Assembly: GCA_013178305.1 (NCBI GenBank)
Contig: JABLXB010000003.1
Span: forward strand, 248,001 to 312,000
Source of the DNA: Bacillota bacterium
GTDB taxonomy: Bacteria; Bacillota; Sulfobacillia; JABLXB01
Length of the DNA: 64,000 nt
Direction: 5' to 3'
In this document: piece by piece, positions 42,702 to 51,702 of the stretch
How the letters are laid out: every line of letters starts with the position of its first letter
Position numbering within the stretch: the first letter of the stretch is position 1
Position numbers and translations under genes: made by a program
Notes under the pieces: model-generated
The model's input: only the letters and a program-made list of their open reading frames with translations
Told to the model about the DNA's origin: nothing
Database searches by the model: none

Positions 42702-43734
42702 CTCGCGTCCTGTAGCGAAGTAGCTCGAGTTTCTCGAGGGCCTTTCTGGAATCGATGGACTCCGTGGCGATCCCCAGGCCCTCTCGAAGGTCCGCTGCTA
42801 ACCCACCCGCCACCAGGGCCGCAGCGGCATTGAGGAGGACCACGTCCCGCCTGGGACCTCGCGCCCCCGAGAGTATCTCCATGGCGATGGAGGCGTTCTC
42901 CTGAGCGGAACCGCCACGCATGTCTTCAAGCGACGCTCTGTTGAGACCGAGCTCCTCGGGTGTCACGAAGTACGTACGCACCCGATCTTCGTATACCTCG
43001 GTTACCTTCGTGGGAGCGCTCACCGAAAACTCATCCAATCCGTCTCCGCTATGCACCACGAATGCGCGTCTAGTGCCCAGTTTTTTCAACACCTCTCCCA
43101 GCAGCTCCGTCAGCTGCGGGTCGAATACCCCCAATACCTGGGCCTGAGCCCCTGCAGGGTTGGTAAGAGGACCGAGGAGGTTGAAAACTGTCCTGATACC
43201 CATCTCTCGTCGAGGTGCTGCCGCGTGTTTCATGGCCTCGTGAAACAGCGGGGCAAACAGGAAACCCATCCCAACAGTATTGAGGCAATCCTGGACCACC
43301 TGCGGGGTCGCTGCGATGTTGACTCCCAAGGCCTCCAGCACGTCAGCACTGCCGCTCCTGCTGGAAACCGAGCGATTGCCGTGCTTGGCTACGACTGCTC
43401 CCGCCCCGGCGACCACAAACGCGGCGGTGGTCGAGATGTTGAAGGTATTCATGCCGTCGCCACCCGTGCCGCAGGTATCGACAACCACATCTTTTTCAGG
43501 ATAGATCCTCGCGGCCTTTTTTCTCATCGCCCTGGCGCTTCCCGTTATTTCCTCCACCGTTTCACCCTTCATGCGGAGGGCCGTCAGGAAGGCAGCCACC
43601 TGGCTAGGTGTTGCCACACCGTCCATGATGTCCATCATGGCCGTCTCCGCTTCTTCTTCTGTAAGATTGACTCCCTGTACCACTCTCGCTATCGCTTCCT
43701 TAATCACGTGTTCTACTCCCTTTCCCACATGCAT
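42679..43734 (-). CDS. trpD: Anthranilate phosphoribosyltransferase
   Basis: 351 residues from ATG at 43734; the frame is open 213 bases farther but that part is Arg/Ser-rich and unlike the family, and overlaps trpG. Motifs: DTCGTGGDGMNTFNIST, KHGNRSVSSRSGSADVLEALG, HPAAA-type segment AMKHAAAPRREMGIRTVFNLLGPLTNPA (in parts), and VHSGDGLDEFS. It transfers the ribose-phosphate group from PRPP to anthranilate. A 61-bp gap separates it from trpG. Confidence 0.96.
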   Translation of the reverse strand: MHVGKGVEHVIKEAIARVVQGVNLTEEEAETAMMDIMDGVATPSQVAAFLTALRMKGETVEEITGSARAMRKKAARIYPEKDVVVDTCGTGGDGMNTFNISTTAAFVVAGAGAVVAKHGNRSVSSRSGSADVLEALGVNIAATPQVVQDCLNTVGMGFLFAPLFHEAMKHAAAPRREMGIRTVFNLLGPLTNPAGAQAQVLGVFDPQLTELLGEVLKKLGTRRAFVVHSGDGLDEFSVSAPTKVTEVYEDRVRTYFVTPEELGLNRASLEDMRGGSAQENASIAMEILSGARGPRRDVVLLNAAAALVAGGLAADLREGLGIATESIDSRKALEKLELLRYRTRGVPNDHR

Positions 43735-43795
43735 GTAGCCTCTCGGAGACTTCACCCGAATATCTCCTCGTCTCCGGCGGCGCATCTTGCGCCTG

Positions 43796-44407
43796 TCAGA
43801 GACCTGCGGTCCTCGCAGTCCCATCCCCGCCAGGCGTTTTTGCGTGTAGCACCAGGAAGTTCGCCAGTATCTTCTTCCCCTCCCTGGTAAGGATGGACTC
43901 CGGATGGAATTGGACCCCTTCCACGGGATAGAAGCGATGGCGAACACCCATCACCGTACCGTCGTCAACCTCGGCCACTACCTCCATCTCATCAGGAAGA
44001 GACACCCTGTCGATCACCAGTGAATGGTACCTGGTCGCAACCAGCGGGTTTTCTGCGCCTCGGTAAATGCCGCGGCCGTCATGTCGTATCACGGATGTTT
44101 TTCCGTGCATCAACCTGGGTGCCCTCACAACCCGCCCGCCGAAGGCGACTCCTATGGCCTGATGCCCGAGGCAGACGCCGAGGATGGGCACTCGCGGCCC
44201 GAAGGTCTTGATGATCTCGATGCAGATCCCTGCGCGTTCTGGCGTACCCGGCCCCGGGGATATGACTATCCTTTCGGGTTTCATCCGAGATATCTCGGCC
44301 GTAGAGATCCGGTCGTTACGGTAGACTACCGGCTTAGCCCCCAATTCCCCCAGGTACTGGACGAGATTGAAGGTGAACGAGTCGTAGTTGTCAATAACCA
44401 GGATCAT
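43796..44407 (-). CDS. trpG: Anthranilate synthase component II (glutamine amidotransferase)
   Basis: 203 residues from ATG at 44407, beginning MILVIDNYDSFTFNLVQYL. Amidotransferase motifs: PGPGTP, GVCLGHQAIG with nucleophile Cys, HGKTS, and the catalytic dyad in VQFHPES. It supplies ammonia to TrpE. An upstream open extension of 20 codons is ignored because it lies in trpE. Overlap with trpE is 4 bp. Confidence 0.97.
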   Translation of the reverse strand: MILVIDNYDSFTFNLVQYLGELGAKPVVYRNDRISTAEISRMKPERIVISPGPGTPERAGICIEIIKTFGPRVPILGVCLGHQAIGVAFGGRVVRAPRLMHGKTSVIRHDGRGIYRGAENPLVATRYHSLVIDRVSLPDEMEVVAEVDDGTVMGVRHRFYPVEGVQFHPESILTREGKKILANFLVLHAKTPGGDGTARTAGL

Positions 44408-45903
44408 ATCAACCCTTCCCCAGTCACTTCGAGGGCTCGCAGCAGGGCTTTGGCCTTGTTGACACACTCCTGATACTCCCGCTCAGGGTCGGAATCCGCG
44501 ACAATTCCCGCCCCTGCCTGGAAGTAAGCCTTGCCTCCGCTGAACACGATGGTCCGGATGGTAATGCACGTGTCCATGTTCCCCAGGAAGCCAAAGTAAC
44601 CGACAGCCCCGGCATACGGCCCGCGCTTCGTGGGCTCCAGCTTATCAATGATCTCCATCGCTCGAACCTTCGGGGCCCCCGAAACGGTACCGGCGGGGAA
44701 GCACGCAGCAAAGGCGTCGAATGCGTCTCTGCCTGTCGCAAGCCTTCCTCTCACTCCGGAAAGGATGTGCATCACGTGCGAGTACCTCTCTACCGTCATG
44801 AATTCCGGCACTTCCACCGACCCGTATTCGCAAACCCGTCCCAAATCGTTTCTCCCGAGATCGACAAGCATCACGTGCTCCGCTCTCTCCTTCTCGTCAG
44901 CAAGCAATTCCCTCTCAAGAGCCCTGTCCGCCTCAGGCGTATCCCCCCTGGGCCGGGTCCCGGCGATGGGCCGAGTCTCGAGGACCCCGTGCTCGAGACG
45001 CACGAGCATCTCAGGCGAAGAACCCACAAGAGATATCCCGTCGAAGTCCATGAAGAACATGTAGGGCGATGGGTTGATGCTTCGCAGCGCCCTGTAAACC
45101 TCAAAGGGTGGTACGGATGCCTCCGCGTGGAAACGCTGGGATAAAACCACCTGAAATATCTCCCCGGCGGCAATGTAATCCTTCGCACGCCTGACCATTT
45201 CCATGAAAGAGCCAGGCTCCATGTTGGCATGGATCGACAACGCCCTGTTCCCAGGCGCGGGAGGACCGGCAGGAGATGCATGACGCGCGTTGTCTTCCGC
45301 TTCGCAGGAATTACGGATCCGGTCTGTGAACTCGCTGATTCTGGCCACGGCGGCCCTATAGGCCAGCGCCGGCGGGCGGTCATTCACGACAGCGTTTACG
45401 ATGACCTTTATCTTATGGGTCACATGGTCAAATACCACAACCACCTCGGGGAAAACGAGAAAACAATCCGGTATTCCCATATCGTCCTCTACTTCCCCGG
45501 GCAAGGCCTCGTAGAAGCGTACCAGGTCGTAAGACATGTACCCTACCGCGCCACCGAAAAACCGCGGGAGGCCCTCAACGTCGCCCACTCGAAACTGCCT
45601 CATTATCCCCCGGACAACTTCCAGAGGATTTCCCTCGGCGGTTCTCTTACCCCCTCTTTTGTCGATCTCTACTTTGCTTCCCCAGCCACGTACGGTGATG
45701 AACGGGTCGAACCCGAGGAAAGAGTATCTCCCTAACCTTTCCCCGCCCTCCACGCTTTCCAGCAAGAAGCCGCACGTCTTGTCGCGAAGCTTCTGGTAGA
45801 CGGAGATAGGCGTCTCCATATCGCAGACCAGCTCGCTGTACACCGGAATGAGGTCACTTTCGCGGCATTGCTCGACGAATGCTTTTTCATCAGGCCGATA
45901 CAT
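44404..45903 (-). CDS. trpE: Anthranilate synthase component I
   Basis: 499 residues. N-terminal feedback region with LLESVEGGERLGRYSFLGFDP, then the chorismate-binding domain with GSSPEMLVR, RPIAGTRPRG, DLGRNDLGRV, GTVSGAPKVRAMEII and YAGAVGYFGF. It makes anthranilate with TrpG. The LLES motif near residue 48 is the usual tryptophan-binding element, so feedback inhibition is likely. GGAGGG lies before the ATG. First gene of trpEGDCFBA. Confidence 0.98.
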   Translation of the reverse strand: MYRPDEKAFVEQCRESDLIPVYSELVCDMETPISVYQKLRDKTCGFLLESVEGGERLGRYSFLGFDPFITVRGWGSKVEIDKRGGKRTAEGNPLEVVRGIMRQFRVGDVEGLPRFFGGAVGYMSYDLVRFYEALPGEVEDDMGIPDCFLVFPEVVVVFDHVTHKIKVIVNAVVNDRPPALAYRAAVARISEFTDRIRNSCEAEDNARHASPAGPPAPGNRALSIHANMEPGSFMEMVRRAKDYIAAGEIFQVVLSQRFHAEASVPPFEVYRALRSINPSPYMFFMDFDGISLVGSSPEMLVRLEHGVLETRPIAGTRPRGDTPEADRALERELLADEKERAEHVMLVDLGRNDLGRVCEYGSVEVPEFMTVERYSHVMHILSGVRGRLATGRDAFDAFAACFPAGTVSGAPKVRAMEIIDKLEPTKRGPYAGAVGYFGFLGNMDTCITIRTIVFSGGKAYFQAGAGIVADSDPEREYQECVNKAKALLRALEVTGEGLI

Positions 45904-45938
45904 AAATTTTCCCTCCTTTCATCGCATGTCCCGGGTAG

Positions 45939-45978
45939 AAAAAGGCCTCCCATCCCGACCAGGGACGGAAGGCCTTTC
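45939..45978 (-). terminator. Second terminator of the trp leader
   Basis: On the minus strand AAAGGCCTTCC pairs with GGGAGGCCTTT with a 15-base loop, followed by TTTTTC. It lies immediately after T-box motif 2 and 36 bp before trpE, so antitermination must pass it as well as the first terminator. Confidence 0.85.
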
Positions 45979-45993
45979 CGCGGTGCCACCCCA
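45979..45993 (-). promoter_or_regulatory. T-box motif 2 (antiterminator core)
   Basis: GGGGTGGCACCGCGG on the minus strand, the canonical T-box sequence whose bulge pairs with the NCCA end of uncharged tRNA. It is preceded by a short stem-loop (GTCACGG-GCAA-CCGTGAC) and by AAGGAGTACC, but not by a Stem I. Confidence 0.88.
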
Positions 45994-46051
45994 ATTACGT
46001 CACGGTTGCCCGTGACATCGCTCAAAGGTACTCCTTGAGGCCGCCTGAAAA

Positions 46052-46083
46052 CGAAAAGCCTTTCGTCACGGGACGAAAGGCTT
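46052..46083 (-). terminator. First terminator of the trp leader
   Basis: On the minus strand AGCCTTTCGTC pairs with GACGAAAGGCT with a CCGT loop, followed by TTTTCGTTTTC. It competes with antiterminator 1. Confidence 0.88.
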
Positions 46084-46084
46084 C

Positions 46085-46098
46085 GTGGTGCCACCCAT
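46085..46098 (-). promoter_or_regulatory. T-box motif 1 (antiterminator core)
   Basis: TGGGTGGCACCACG on the minus strand, downstream of the full Stem I and of GAGGAGTACC. It forms the first antiterminator. Confidence 0.85.
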
Positions 46099-46392
46099 GT
46101 GAGATCGCACGAGATGATCTCCCTCGACGGGTACTCCTCAAGAGGCGACTCTCAGTTTCATACCCTCCCTCTTTTCACGGCGAGGGATCCGGCAGAGCCT
46201 ACCACCTCTCGCTCCACACGGGAGCACCGCCTGTCTTGCGACTGTTTTGTGCAGAGGCTTCGGTTTGCAGCTTGTGGGCCCATTCAACACGACCGTGCGG
46301 GCTGACCTTCCACCGCCATCAGCTCGCTGAGCCGCCGGCTTCGTGCCTACTCTTCCCACGCATCGCCTTTACTTGTTATTTGATTAGGTCGC

Positions 46393-46421
46393 ACTATATC
46401 ACTCCACAGACCGGATGTCAA
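46393..46421 (-). promoter_or_regulatory. trp operon promoter
   Basis: On the minus strand TTGACA (46421-46416) and TATAGT (46398-46393) are separated by exactly 17 bp. Transcription would start near 46386. The promoter overlaps the last bases of the upstream lipoprotein gene on the same strand. Confidence 0.85.
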
Positions 46422-46881
46422 TATGTCGAGTTGCCTCATCAGAGGTTCCGCAAAACTGCCCCCCAAAATAGGCGACGCTTTCAATCTCGAAGGGGGAGCT
46501 GATAATCTTGTTTATATCGTCCACGTTGGGCTCGGCCATGTAGGCTCTTGTCTCCTGTCGAAGTCTTCCCTCGCGGGGAACAGTTTCCTTGCTGGTCACC
46601 AGGTACCTGCTGGGGACCCACCCCTCGCTATGGCCGACTCTAACCAGCACCCACGGCGGACATCTCTCTTTCACAACTACTTCCTGGCCGGCCTGAACGG
46701 TTCCAGGGGTAGATAGTTCGGTTGGCGAATTGCTGGGATAAAGATTCATGGTCATCCGACTGACCGGCATAGATGGCTTTGTGGGACCCTGGCGAGCTGT
46801 TGAGTCACAACCAGATCCAACAATGAGGAGAGCGACGAGGAAGATGCATCTCATTGACTGACATATACGCCTAATCAACAT
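46399..46881 (-). CDS. Lipoprotein with SH3-like domain
   Basis: 160 residues from ATG at 46881, which has GAGGAG seven bases upstream. The signal peptide ends in lipobox IVGSGC, so it is lipid-anchored outside the membrane. A bacterial SH3 domain follows (NLYPSNSPTELSTPGTVQAGQEVVVKERC, WVLVRVGHSEGWVPSRYL, in parts). The C-terminal 60 residues are unrecognised. SH3b domains often bind cell-wall peptides. Lower GC than the trp genes. It is preceded by another lipoprotein gene with a 32-bp gap, likely one unit. Confidence 0.75.
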   Translation of the reverse strand: MLIRRICQSMRCIFLVALLIVGSGCDSTARQGPTKPSMPVSRMTMNLYPSNSPTELSTPGTVQAGQEVVVKERCPPWVLVRVGHSEGWVPSRYLVTSKETVPREGRLRQETRAYMAEPNVDDINKIISSPFEIESVAYFGGQFCGTSDEATRHIDIRSVE

Positions 46882-46913
46882 GCGTGTACTCCTCGCTTCC
46901 CATCCAGGCTCTA

Positions 46914-47546
46914 TTACAGGCCCGTTGCTAATCGGAGGAGGATATCGATTTCTTTTTTCAGCCAGGGCCCGTAGCCAGGCAACGAGAACAAACTCCACTT
47001 GGTCTGATCATCCGTGTTTTGAATCCCGAGAAAAGCATCGTTAGGGTTTCGGGGGGCTGCGTAAACGATTATGTCTTTGTGTCCGAAATCATTCATCCCT
47101 TGTTCGGGCTTGTACGTCTCATAATAAAGGCGAATCCACAACCCCTTACTCTTTACCTCGTTCTTTTCACTTTGCCGGATTATCTCAAGATGGTCATGGC
47201 CTTCGGCAATATTCTCTATACCAAGGCCGCCACGAAGGGCTATCCATCGTAAATTTTGAATATCCGATACCAATCCGTATGGTTTTTGCCCGGGGGTTAC
47301 CTTAAGAGTAAAACGGTCGTTGTCTCGTTGTACCACGATCTGGTGAAGCGTTTTCTTATCTTGCTGAGGTTGAGTCTCGCCCGGATTCTGTTCGGTTTCC
47401 GCACTCAGTGGAGTCACGCTCTGCCGGGCATCGGGATTTCCTGCGTTCTTGCCTGCTCTGTTGCTTGTTGAACAAGCACTGACTGTGAGTGTGGTAACAA
47501 CGATGAAGAGGGAAAGCAAAAAAGCTGACAGCCACTCTTTCTTCAC
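46914..47546 (-). CDS. Lipoprotein of unknown function
   Basis: 210 residues from GTG at 47546 (AAGGGGG eight bases upstream); an open extension to 47600 is less likely because it places polar sequence before the signal peptide. The signal peptide KKEWLSAFLLSLFIVVTTLTVSAC ends in a lipobox. A Gln/Pro/Thr-rich linker (residues 25-60) precedes a compact domain of about 150 residues, rich in beta-like segments, which I do not recognise. It is probably co-transcribed with the SH3 lipoprotein. Confidence 0.7.
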   Translation of the reverse strand: MKKEWLSAFLLSLFIVVTTLTVSACSTSNRAGKNAGNPDARQSVTPLSAETEQNPGETQPQQDKKTLHQIVVQRDNDRFTLKVTPGQKPYGLVSDIQNLRWIALRGGLGIENIAEGHDHLEIIRQSEKNEVKSKGLWIRLYYETYKPEQGMNDFGHKDIIVYAAPRNPNDAFLGIQNTDDQTKWSLFSLPGYGPWLKKEIDILLRLATGL

Positions 47547-47635
47547 CCGCGCAACCCCCTTATGATACTGTGCCCCAAGTAATAGAGACCCGCGGGGCAC
47601 CTACTTTGTTCCTGCCGTGAGGGTGGATAGTCAGG

Positions 47636-47918
47636 AGACTGGCATTCAGTCGCCACCCTGCCCCCCGCCATTACCTGCATTGTTTTCGATGCGGTGGATC
47701 CTAAGAGAGTCTGGGTGGGAGCTGGGAAGCAAGACTGGGAACTTAGCAATGGAGCCACCCTGGAGCCGAGTAGGATGGGTGTATACGGCGGTTTCTGCGT
47801 TACGCAGGACGGCGGTAAAACGTGGATTGCAGCGATCCCGGGCTCCCCTGGGCGAGAGGGGTACCGTGGTACGAAGACCTCGTCGAGGTGGTGCACGGGT
47901 CCTATCGTCTCGAAGTGA
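47636..47918 (+). pseudogene. BNR/sortilin-like protein fragment
   Basis: The frame from just after a TAG at 47627-47629 reads SGDWHSVATLPPAITCIVF, DAVDPKRVWVGAG and GGFCVTQDGGKTW, typical of BNR/Ycf48/sortilin beta-propeller repeats (ITxIxxDPxxPxxVWVGTG and STDGGKTW). It has no start, no signal and only one repeat, and reads into unrelated sequence, so it is a decayed fragment. It is on the opposite strand to both neighbours. The rest of 47547-47992 shows no other gene. Confidence 0.55.
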
Positions 47919-47992
47919 TCTTGGTCTTACCAACGAAAAACCGACCTTCGGCTGTCGGTGAGACAGGCCGCGGCCATCTCTGCGGTGGGCGT

Positions 47993-48181
47993 TCATCGCA
48001 CAGAAGTAGATCCTGGGATGATCTTCCAGAGGGCAAGTCCGGCCATGATGACCAGGAACAGAATGATCATGCCGGGAATCGCCGCCGCGAGGGCGATCTT
48101 GTATCCTACAAAGTTGCCGAACAGCATGACCACGCCGGAAATCACCAGCACGAGCATGGTCTCAAGGAAGTTGAGGTTCAT
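47993..48181 (-). pseudogene. Truncated small membrane protein following DUF3100
   Basis: 62 residues with two hydrophobic helices (LETMLVLVISGVVMLFGNFVGY, IALAAAIPGMIILFLVIMAGLALW). It begins with ATG overlapping the DUF3100 stop. DUF3100 genes are usually followed by a longer membrane partner that starts like this, and the frame here ends abruptly after KIIPG in unrelated sequence, so it is probably the N-terminus of a broken gene. It could alternatively be a short intact protein. Confidence 0.55.
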
Positions 48182-49098
48182 CAGGCGTTACCTCCCTCTC
48201 TGGCCCCAGGAGATTTCAAGGCGTAACGGCCGAGTATGGGCTCGAGTTTCCAGTACATCCAGTGGGTCATGGGTAGGGCAAGGAAAATCGTCGCGTAGAC
48301 CCCGTCCGCCATGGTAGCGAGGTTCGACGCGCCGGCGAACGCCGTAATCTGGTCCTTCAAGTGTGGATAGAGAGCGATGAGGCTACCTGAAGATGCCGCC
48401 ATCATGCTCCCGCTCCCAACACCGCAGGCCATGGCGAGCGCGTATGGGTGGAGCGGAGTGACACTCGCCAGGAATCCCGCAAACAGGCCCATAAACACGG
48501 CCCCAAACAGGGTCCCCACCACATACACACCGAGAACGCCGCGCCCCTCGGGACTGTCGAGGCCGTACTTCTCGCTGATAATCGCGACGTTCGGCTCACG
48601 GCCGATGGAGTGGGTAGCCCCTATGGTTTCCCTTTTCAACCCCAGGAGAATCGCTATCGGCACCCCGATCAATGCGGTCCCGAGGTTGCCGAGTTCCTGA
48701 AGGATGAGCGCCGGGCCTGCGCTGAGAATCGTCTTGATGTTTGGGCCAATGGTCACCGCTATCTTTGCTACCAGAAAGAGTATGGATACCGTTATGATGG
48801 GGGATGCGACCTTGCTTTCGTCCGCATTGAACAGCTTAAGGTGCGCGATCCCCCGCCCGGCGTTACCGACACCCAACCAGAAGAAACACCCGGGTGCCTT
48901 TTCCTGGAATATGGCGAAGTCCTCTCCTCCCATCGACGGCAACGGCCTGACTATCGCACGACTGTGACCGAGCACGCAATGGACGCAGTCCTGGCGGCGG
49001 CGTGCGCGATGGCCTGCGCGGGCCTCGATCCGGTATTGGACGAAGACTGCGTTGCGGAAGTACTGCAGGAGTCCCGTTCCGGCAGCGTACGGTAACAA
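48181..49098 (-). pseudogene. Chimera of M20 peptidase C-terminus and DUF3100 membrane protein
   Basis: The frame (305 codons) begins with unrelated residues, then reads PSMGGEDFAIFQEKAPGCFFWLGVGNAG, the C-terminal metal-ligand region of M20 amidohydrolases. From about residue 100 (ASPIITVSILFLVAKIAVTIGPNIKTILSAGPALILQELGN, in part) it becomes a DUF3100 integral membrane protein with six or more helices (GATHSIGREPNVAIISEKYGLDSPEGRGVLGVYVVG, in part). The two are normally separate neighbouring genes, a peptidase and its transporter-like partner. A deletion has apparently fused their remnants; the M20 catalytic domain and the DUF3100 N-terminus are missing. Confidence 0.7.
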
Positions 49099-49281
49099 CC
49101 ACGAGCGAAGGAAGGTGCAGCAATGACGAGTGGGGACGAATACGAGACCCTATACTGTTGTTTTGTACAGTAGATGTCCCGTGGTTTTTCAGACCGGGTG
49201 GGTGACGGGCGCAGCCCCGAACATTTTTGCCGGTAGCAGCGTCTAAACACCTGTGGATCTGCAAGGTTGGAGGACTATTAG

Positions 49282-51417
49282 ATGGTGAAGAGGCTCAGGA
49301 TGGTCGTACTGGTTCTGGCTCTGTTGATCGCAGGTTGTGCCCCGGGAGCGACGAAGCCGCCTGCCTTGCCTGGCGCTGGAGGGGCCGGTGGCCTGTCCGC
49401 GGTCCCGCCGGAGGCTGCGGCGAAGTTCGAGGACGCGAAGCGCGCATTCCTGGCGACCTTCAAGGAGGAAGCGATATACGGACGCGCGCAGGGCAGTGCC
49501 GGGTTCCAGTATCCTGAAAAGGAAGCGCTAGGAAAGCTACCCGCCGGCTCGTTGTTGGCCGGAATCAAGGAAGGCCTGGCGGGCGCGAAATCCCGGCCCG
49601 AGATGGTTTTCTGGCTGGACTTGTTTTCGGTTGTGCCTGACCACGAACCGGGCGCCGCCCAGGTTCTCCTCGATTATCTGATTTCGCTTCCGCCGGAGGG
49701 TGACCGCTACCTGGCTTATCAGAGCGGCCGGGTTCACCTGGCGCGCCTGATGAGGGAAGAGGATGCTGCGTTACTTATGTCAATGCTGGGTCGTTACGAT
49801 GAAGGATTGCAGTACCTCCTACTGTCCGTGTTGCACGGGCAGGGGATTCTGACAGTGGAGAAAGCCATAGAGCTGCTCAAGCAACCGGACGTGTACGCGC
49901 AGGCGGTGGTGGCCCACCTGGATCCGATCACGGCGGGGGTCCTTTCGCTTCTGGGCAAAGACTTCACCAAGTTCACAACAAAGACGCAGGTAGTGGTGGC
50001 CGAGAGAGTAGGACACCTCTCAAAGTGGGGGCCCGGTGAAGGGCTCAAGAGGGATGCACTGTCCTGGTTGAATACAATGCTCGAGAAGTCCAGGGAACCT
50101 GCGGTGAGGCAGGAGATACTCTATCAGGTATACCAGGTAAGTGACTCGAAGGAATCGCTCGACCATCTCGTGGTGGAGGTAGAGAAGGACGGCACGACCC
50201 CGGGCCTTAACATCTGGGGAAACCACTATCTGCTACGTGAAATAAGGTCAAGTTACCCGGACAGCTACCTGGCGCGTGGGTTTGTAGCGTATGAAAAGGT
50301 GCGCGGGCGGCCGTACTTCGTCCTCGACTTCTGGGACTCCATGCGCAACGACCCCTGGCCGTTCAAATACGGATCGGGACAGTATGAACCGGCGAAGGAG
50401 ATCCCGGGCTGGCTTGAGTTCCTGGAGGATTTCTCAAAACACCCGGGAGCGGACGACGCCGCCTACCGGCTGGGCCGCTGCTACGAGCTTCAAGGGAAGT
50501 GGAAAGAAGCGCTGACCTGGCTGGCAAAGGCCGCCGTGCTGCCTGACGGGGACCTTCACTTCGATTCGCGCGGGCGCCTCCTGTTCGTCCTCGACGGGAG
50601 GGTTCCGCCGGCGGAGCTGGAGAAACTGGCCGGTGACCCGGAAGTTGTTCCCGAACTCAAGCCACTTATCGAATACACCCTCGCCGTCCGCGACATTCGC
50701 GATGAGAACTATCAGCGGGCGTCGGAGCGCCTGGCGGCATTCATCGAACGCTACGGTGACAAAGGCGCAGACGCTACGGGGGAGCTCCTGCTGGGTGGAG
50801 CCGTGGGAGTACGATACCCGTTCTGGGCGAGGATCAGGGAACAACAGGGATGGGTTTCGAGCCTCGCGGAACAAACGGCGCGGCTAAAGTCGGATTCGAG
50901 CAATCCCGAAGCGCTGTACCAGCTAGGGGCTGAAATCTATCGCAACCAGTTCATCTACTACAACTTCCTGTGGGCCGGGGCCAGGCAGGGGTTCAACTGG
51001 GTCGGCCACATCAATGAACTATGGGCGGAGATCCCCGAAAAGCAGGCCTATCTCCAGGGGCTCATCAATTACCAACACGCCTTGAAGTGCTTTGAGGCTG
51101 TAGAAAAGTCCCCGCAGGCGACGGGCGACCTGAAGGCCAAAGCACTGTACTCTCAGGGACTCGCGCACATCGGGATCCTGCAGTGGGGGTTGGACTCGGA
51201 GACGGTGCTCGGCGCAGAGTCCATACGGGGGAAGATCGTAGACACATACAAGCGTTTCATTGAAACGTATTCCAGGAGCTCCATGGCCGACGACGCCCTG
51301 TTGACCCTGTATGCCTACACGAAGGATAAGGCGTACCTCGAGAGGTTGCTGACGGATTACGCGAACGGCGACCGCGCCTGCGAGGCCCGGGAGTTGTTAC
51401 AACAGGTAAACCCCTGA
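49282..51417 (+). CDS. Large lipoprotein with TPR-like repeats
   Basis: 711 residues. ATG has GGAGG eight bases upstream. The signal peptide ends in lipobox LLIAGC, then a Gly/Pro/Ala linker. The rest is helical with tetratricopeptide-like repeats (AAYRLGRCYELQGKWKEALTWLAKAAVL; LYSQGLAHIGIL; SMADDALLTLYAYTKDKAYLERLL, in parts), resembling YbgF/BamD-type repeat scaffolds. It is probably an outward-facing anchored scaffold for protein interactions. No family was recognised. It stands alone between the DUF3100 fragment and a small antisense frame. Confidence 0.75.
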   Translation: MVKRLRMVVLVLALLIAGCAPGATKPPALPGAGGAGGLSAVPPEAAAKFEDAKRAFLATFKEEAIYGRAQGSAGFQYPEKEALGKLPAGSLLAGIKEGLAGAKSRPEMVFWLDLFSVVPDHEPGAAQVLLDYLISLPPEGDRYLAYQSGRVHLARLMREEDAALLMSMLGRYDEGLQYLLLSVLHGQGILTVEKAIELLKQPDVYAQAVVAHLDPITAGVLSLLGKDFTKFTTKTQVVVAERVGHLSKWGPGEGLKRDALSWLNTMLEKSREPAVRQEILYQVYQVSDSKESLDHLVVEVEKDGTTPGLNIWGNHYLLREIRSSYPDSYLARGFVAYEKVRGRPYFVLDFWDSMRNDPWPFKYGSGQYEPAKEIPGWLEFLEDFSKHPGADDAAYRLGRCYELQGKWKEALTWLAKAAVLPDGDLHFDSRGRLLFVLDGRVPPAELEKLAGDPEVVPELKPLIEYTLAVRDIRDENYQRASERLAAFIERYGDKGADATGELLLGGAVGVRYPFWARIREQQGWVSSLAEQTARLKSDSSNPEALYQLGAEIYRNQFIYYNFLWAGARQGFNWVGHINELWAEIPEKQAYLQGLINYQHALKCFEAVEKSPQATGDLKAKALYSQGLAHIGILQWGLDSETVLGAESIRGKIVDTYKRFIETYSRSSMADDALLTLYAYTKDKAYLERLLTDYANGDRACEARELLQQVNP

Positions 51418-51459
51418 GAGAACATCGGGTACAAGGAGAGAGGGCGGTCATTCCGCCCC

Positions 51460-51702
51460 TTAAGTTCGGAAACCCGGAACGGCGCTCAAGAGGGCCGCAG
51501 CCCGCTCCCGCGATGATGTTCCATCGTACTGTACAATCTCTGCCTGCACCGCGTCGAGGTCCTTCCGGAGAGCTTGGGGTCCGGCACCGATCTCGCGCAG
51601 TCGCTCCAGCAGCACCTGGCACTGGCAGACACCCCGCAATCCCCTCCTCGAAAAAAACCGAGAAGTTTCGCGGAAAGGGGTTAAGAAGTAGGCATCTATC
51701 AT
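51460..51702 (-). CDS. Possible small protein (unrecognised)
   Basis: An 80-residue frame with GC-rich third positions and a helix-rich core (QVLLERLREIGAGPQALRKDLDAVQAEIVQYDG, in part), convergent with the TPR lipoprotein. It resembles no family known to me. The first third (SRFFSRRGLRG) is atypical, so it may be a fragment. The remaining interval 51703-51921 contains an AT-rich imperfect palindrome (CGATTATATATATCG, 51702-51716) that could be a promoter region. Confidence 0.35.
   Translation of the reverse strand: MIDAYFLTPFRETSRFFSRRGLRGVCQCQVLLERLREIGAGPQALRKDLDAVQAEIVQYDGTSSRERAAALLSAVPGFRT

Larger units (their letters stand above)
45904..46390 (-). ncRNA. Tryptophan T-box leader with one specifier and two T-box/terminator modules
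   Basis: A roughly 480-base leader precedes trpE. Near its 5' end, Stem I contains GGGAAGAGTAGG-type sequence and, at 46282-46280, TGG within the specifier-loop phrase GAATGGGCC, the codon for Trp. After stem III (GGGAGATCATCTCGTGCGATCTC region) come T-box 1 and terminator 1. Only about 70 bases later come T-box 2 and terminator 2, with a stem III-like hairpin but no room for a second Stem I. Uncharged tRNA-Trp is expected to allow transcription of trpEGDCFBA. Confidence 0.88.
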
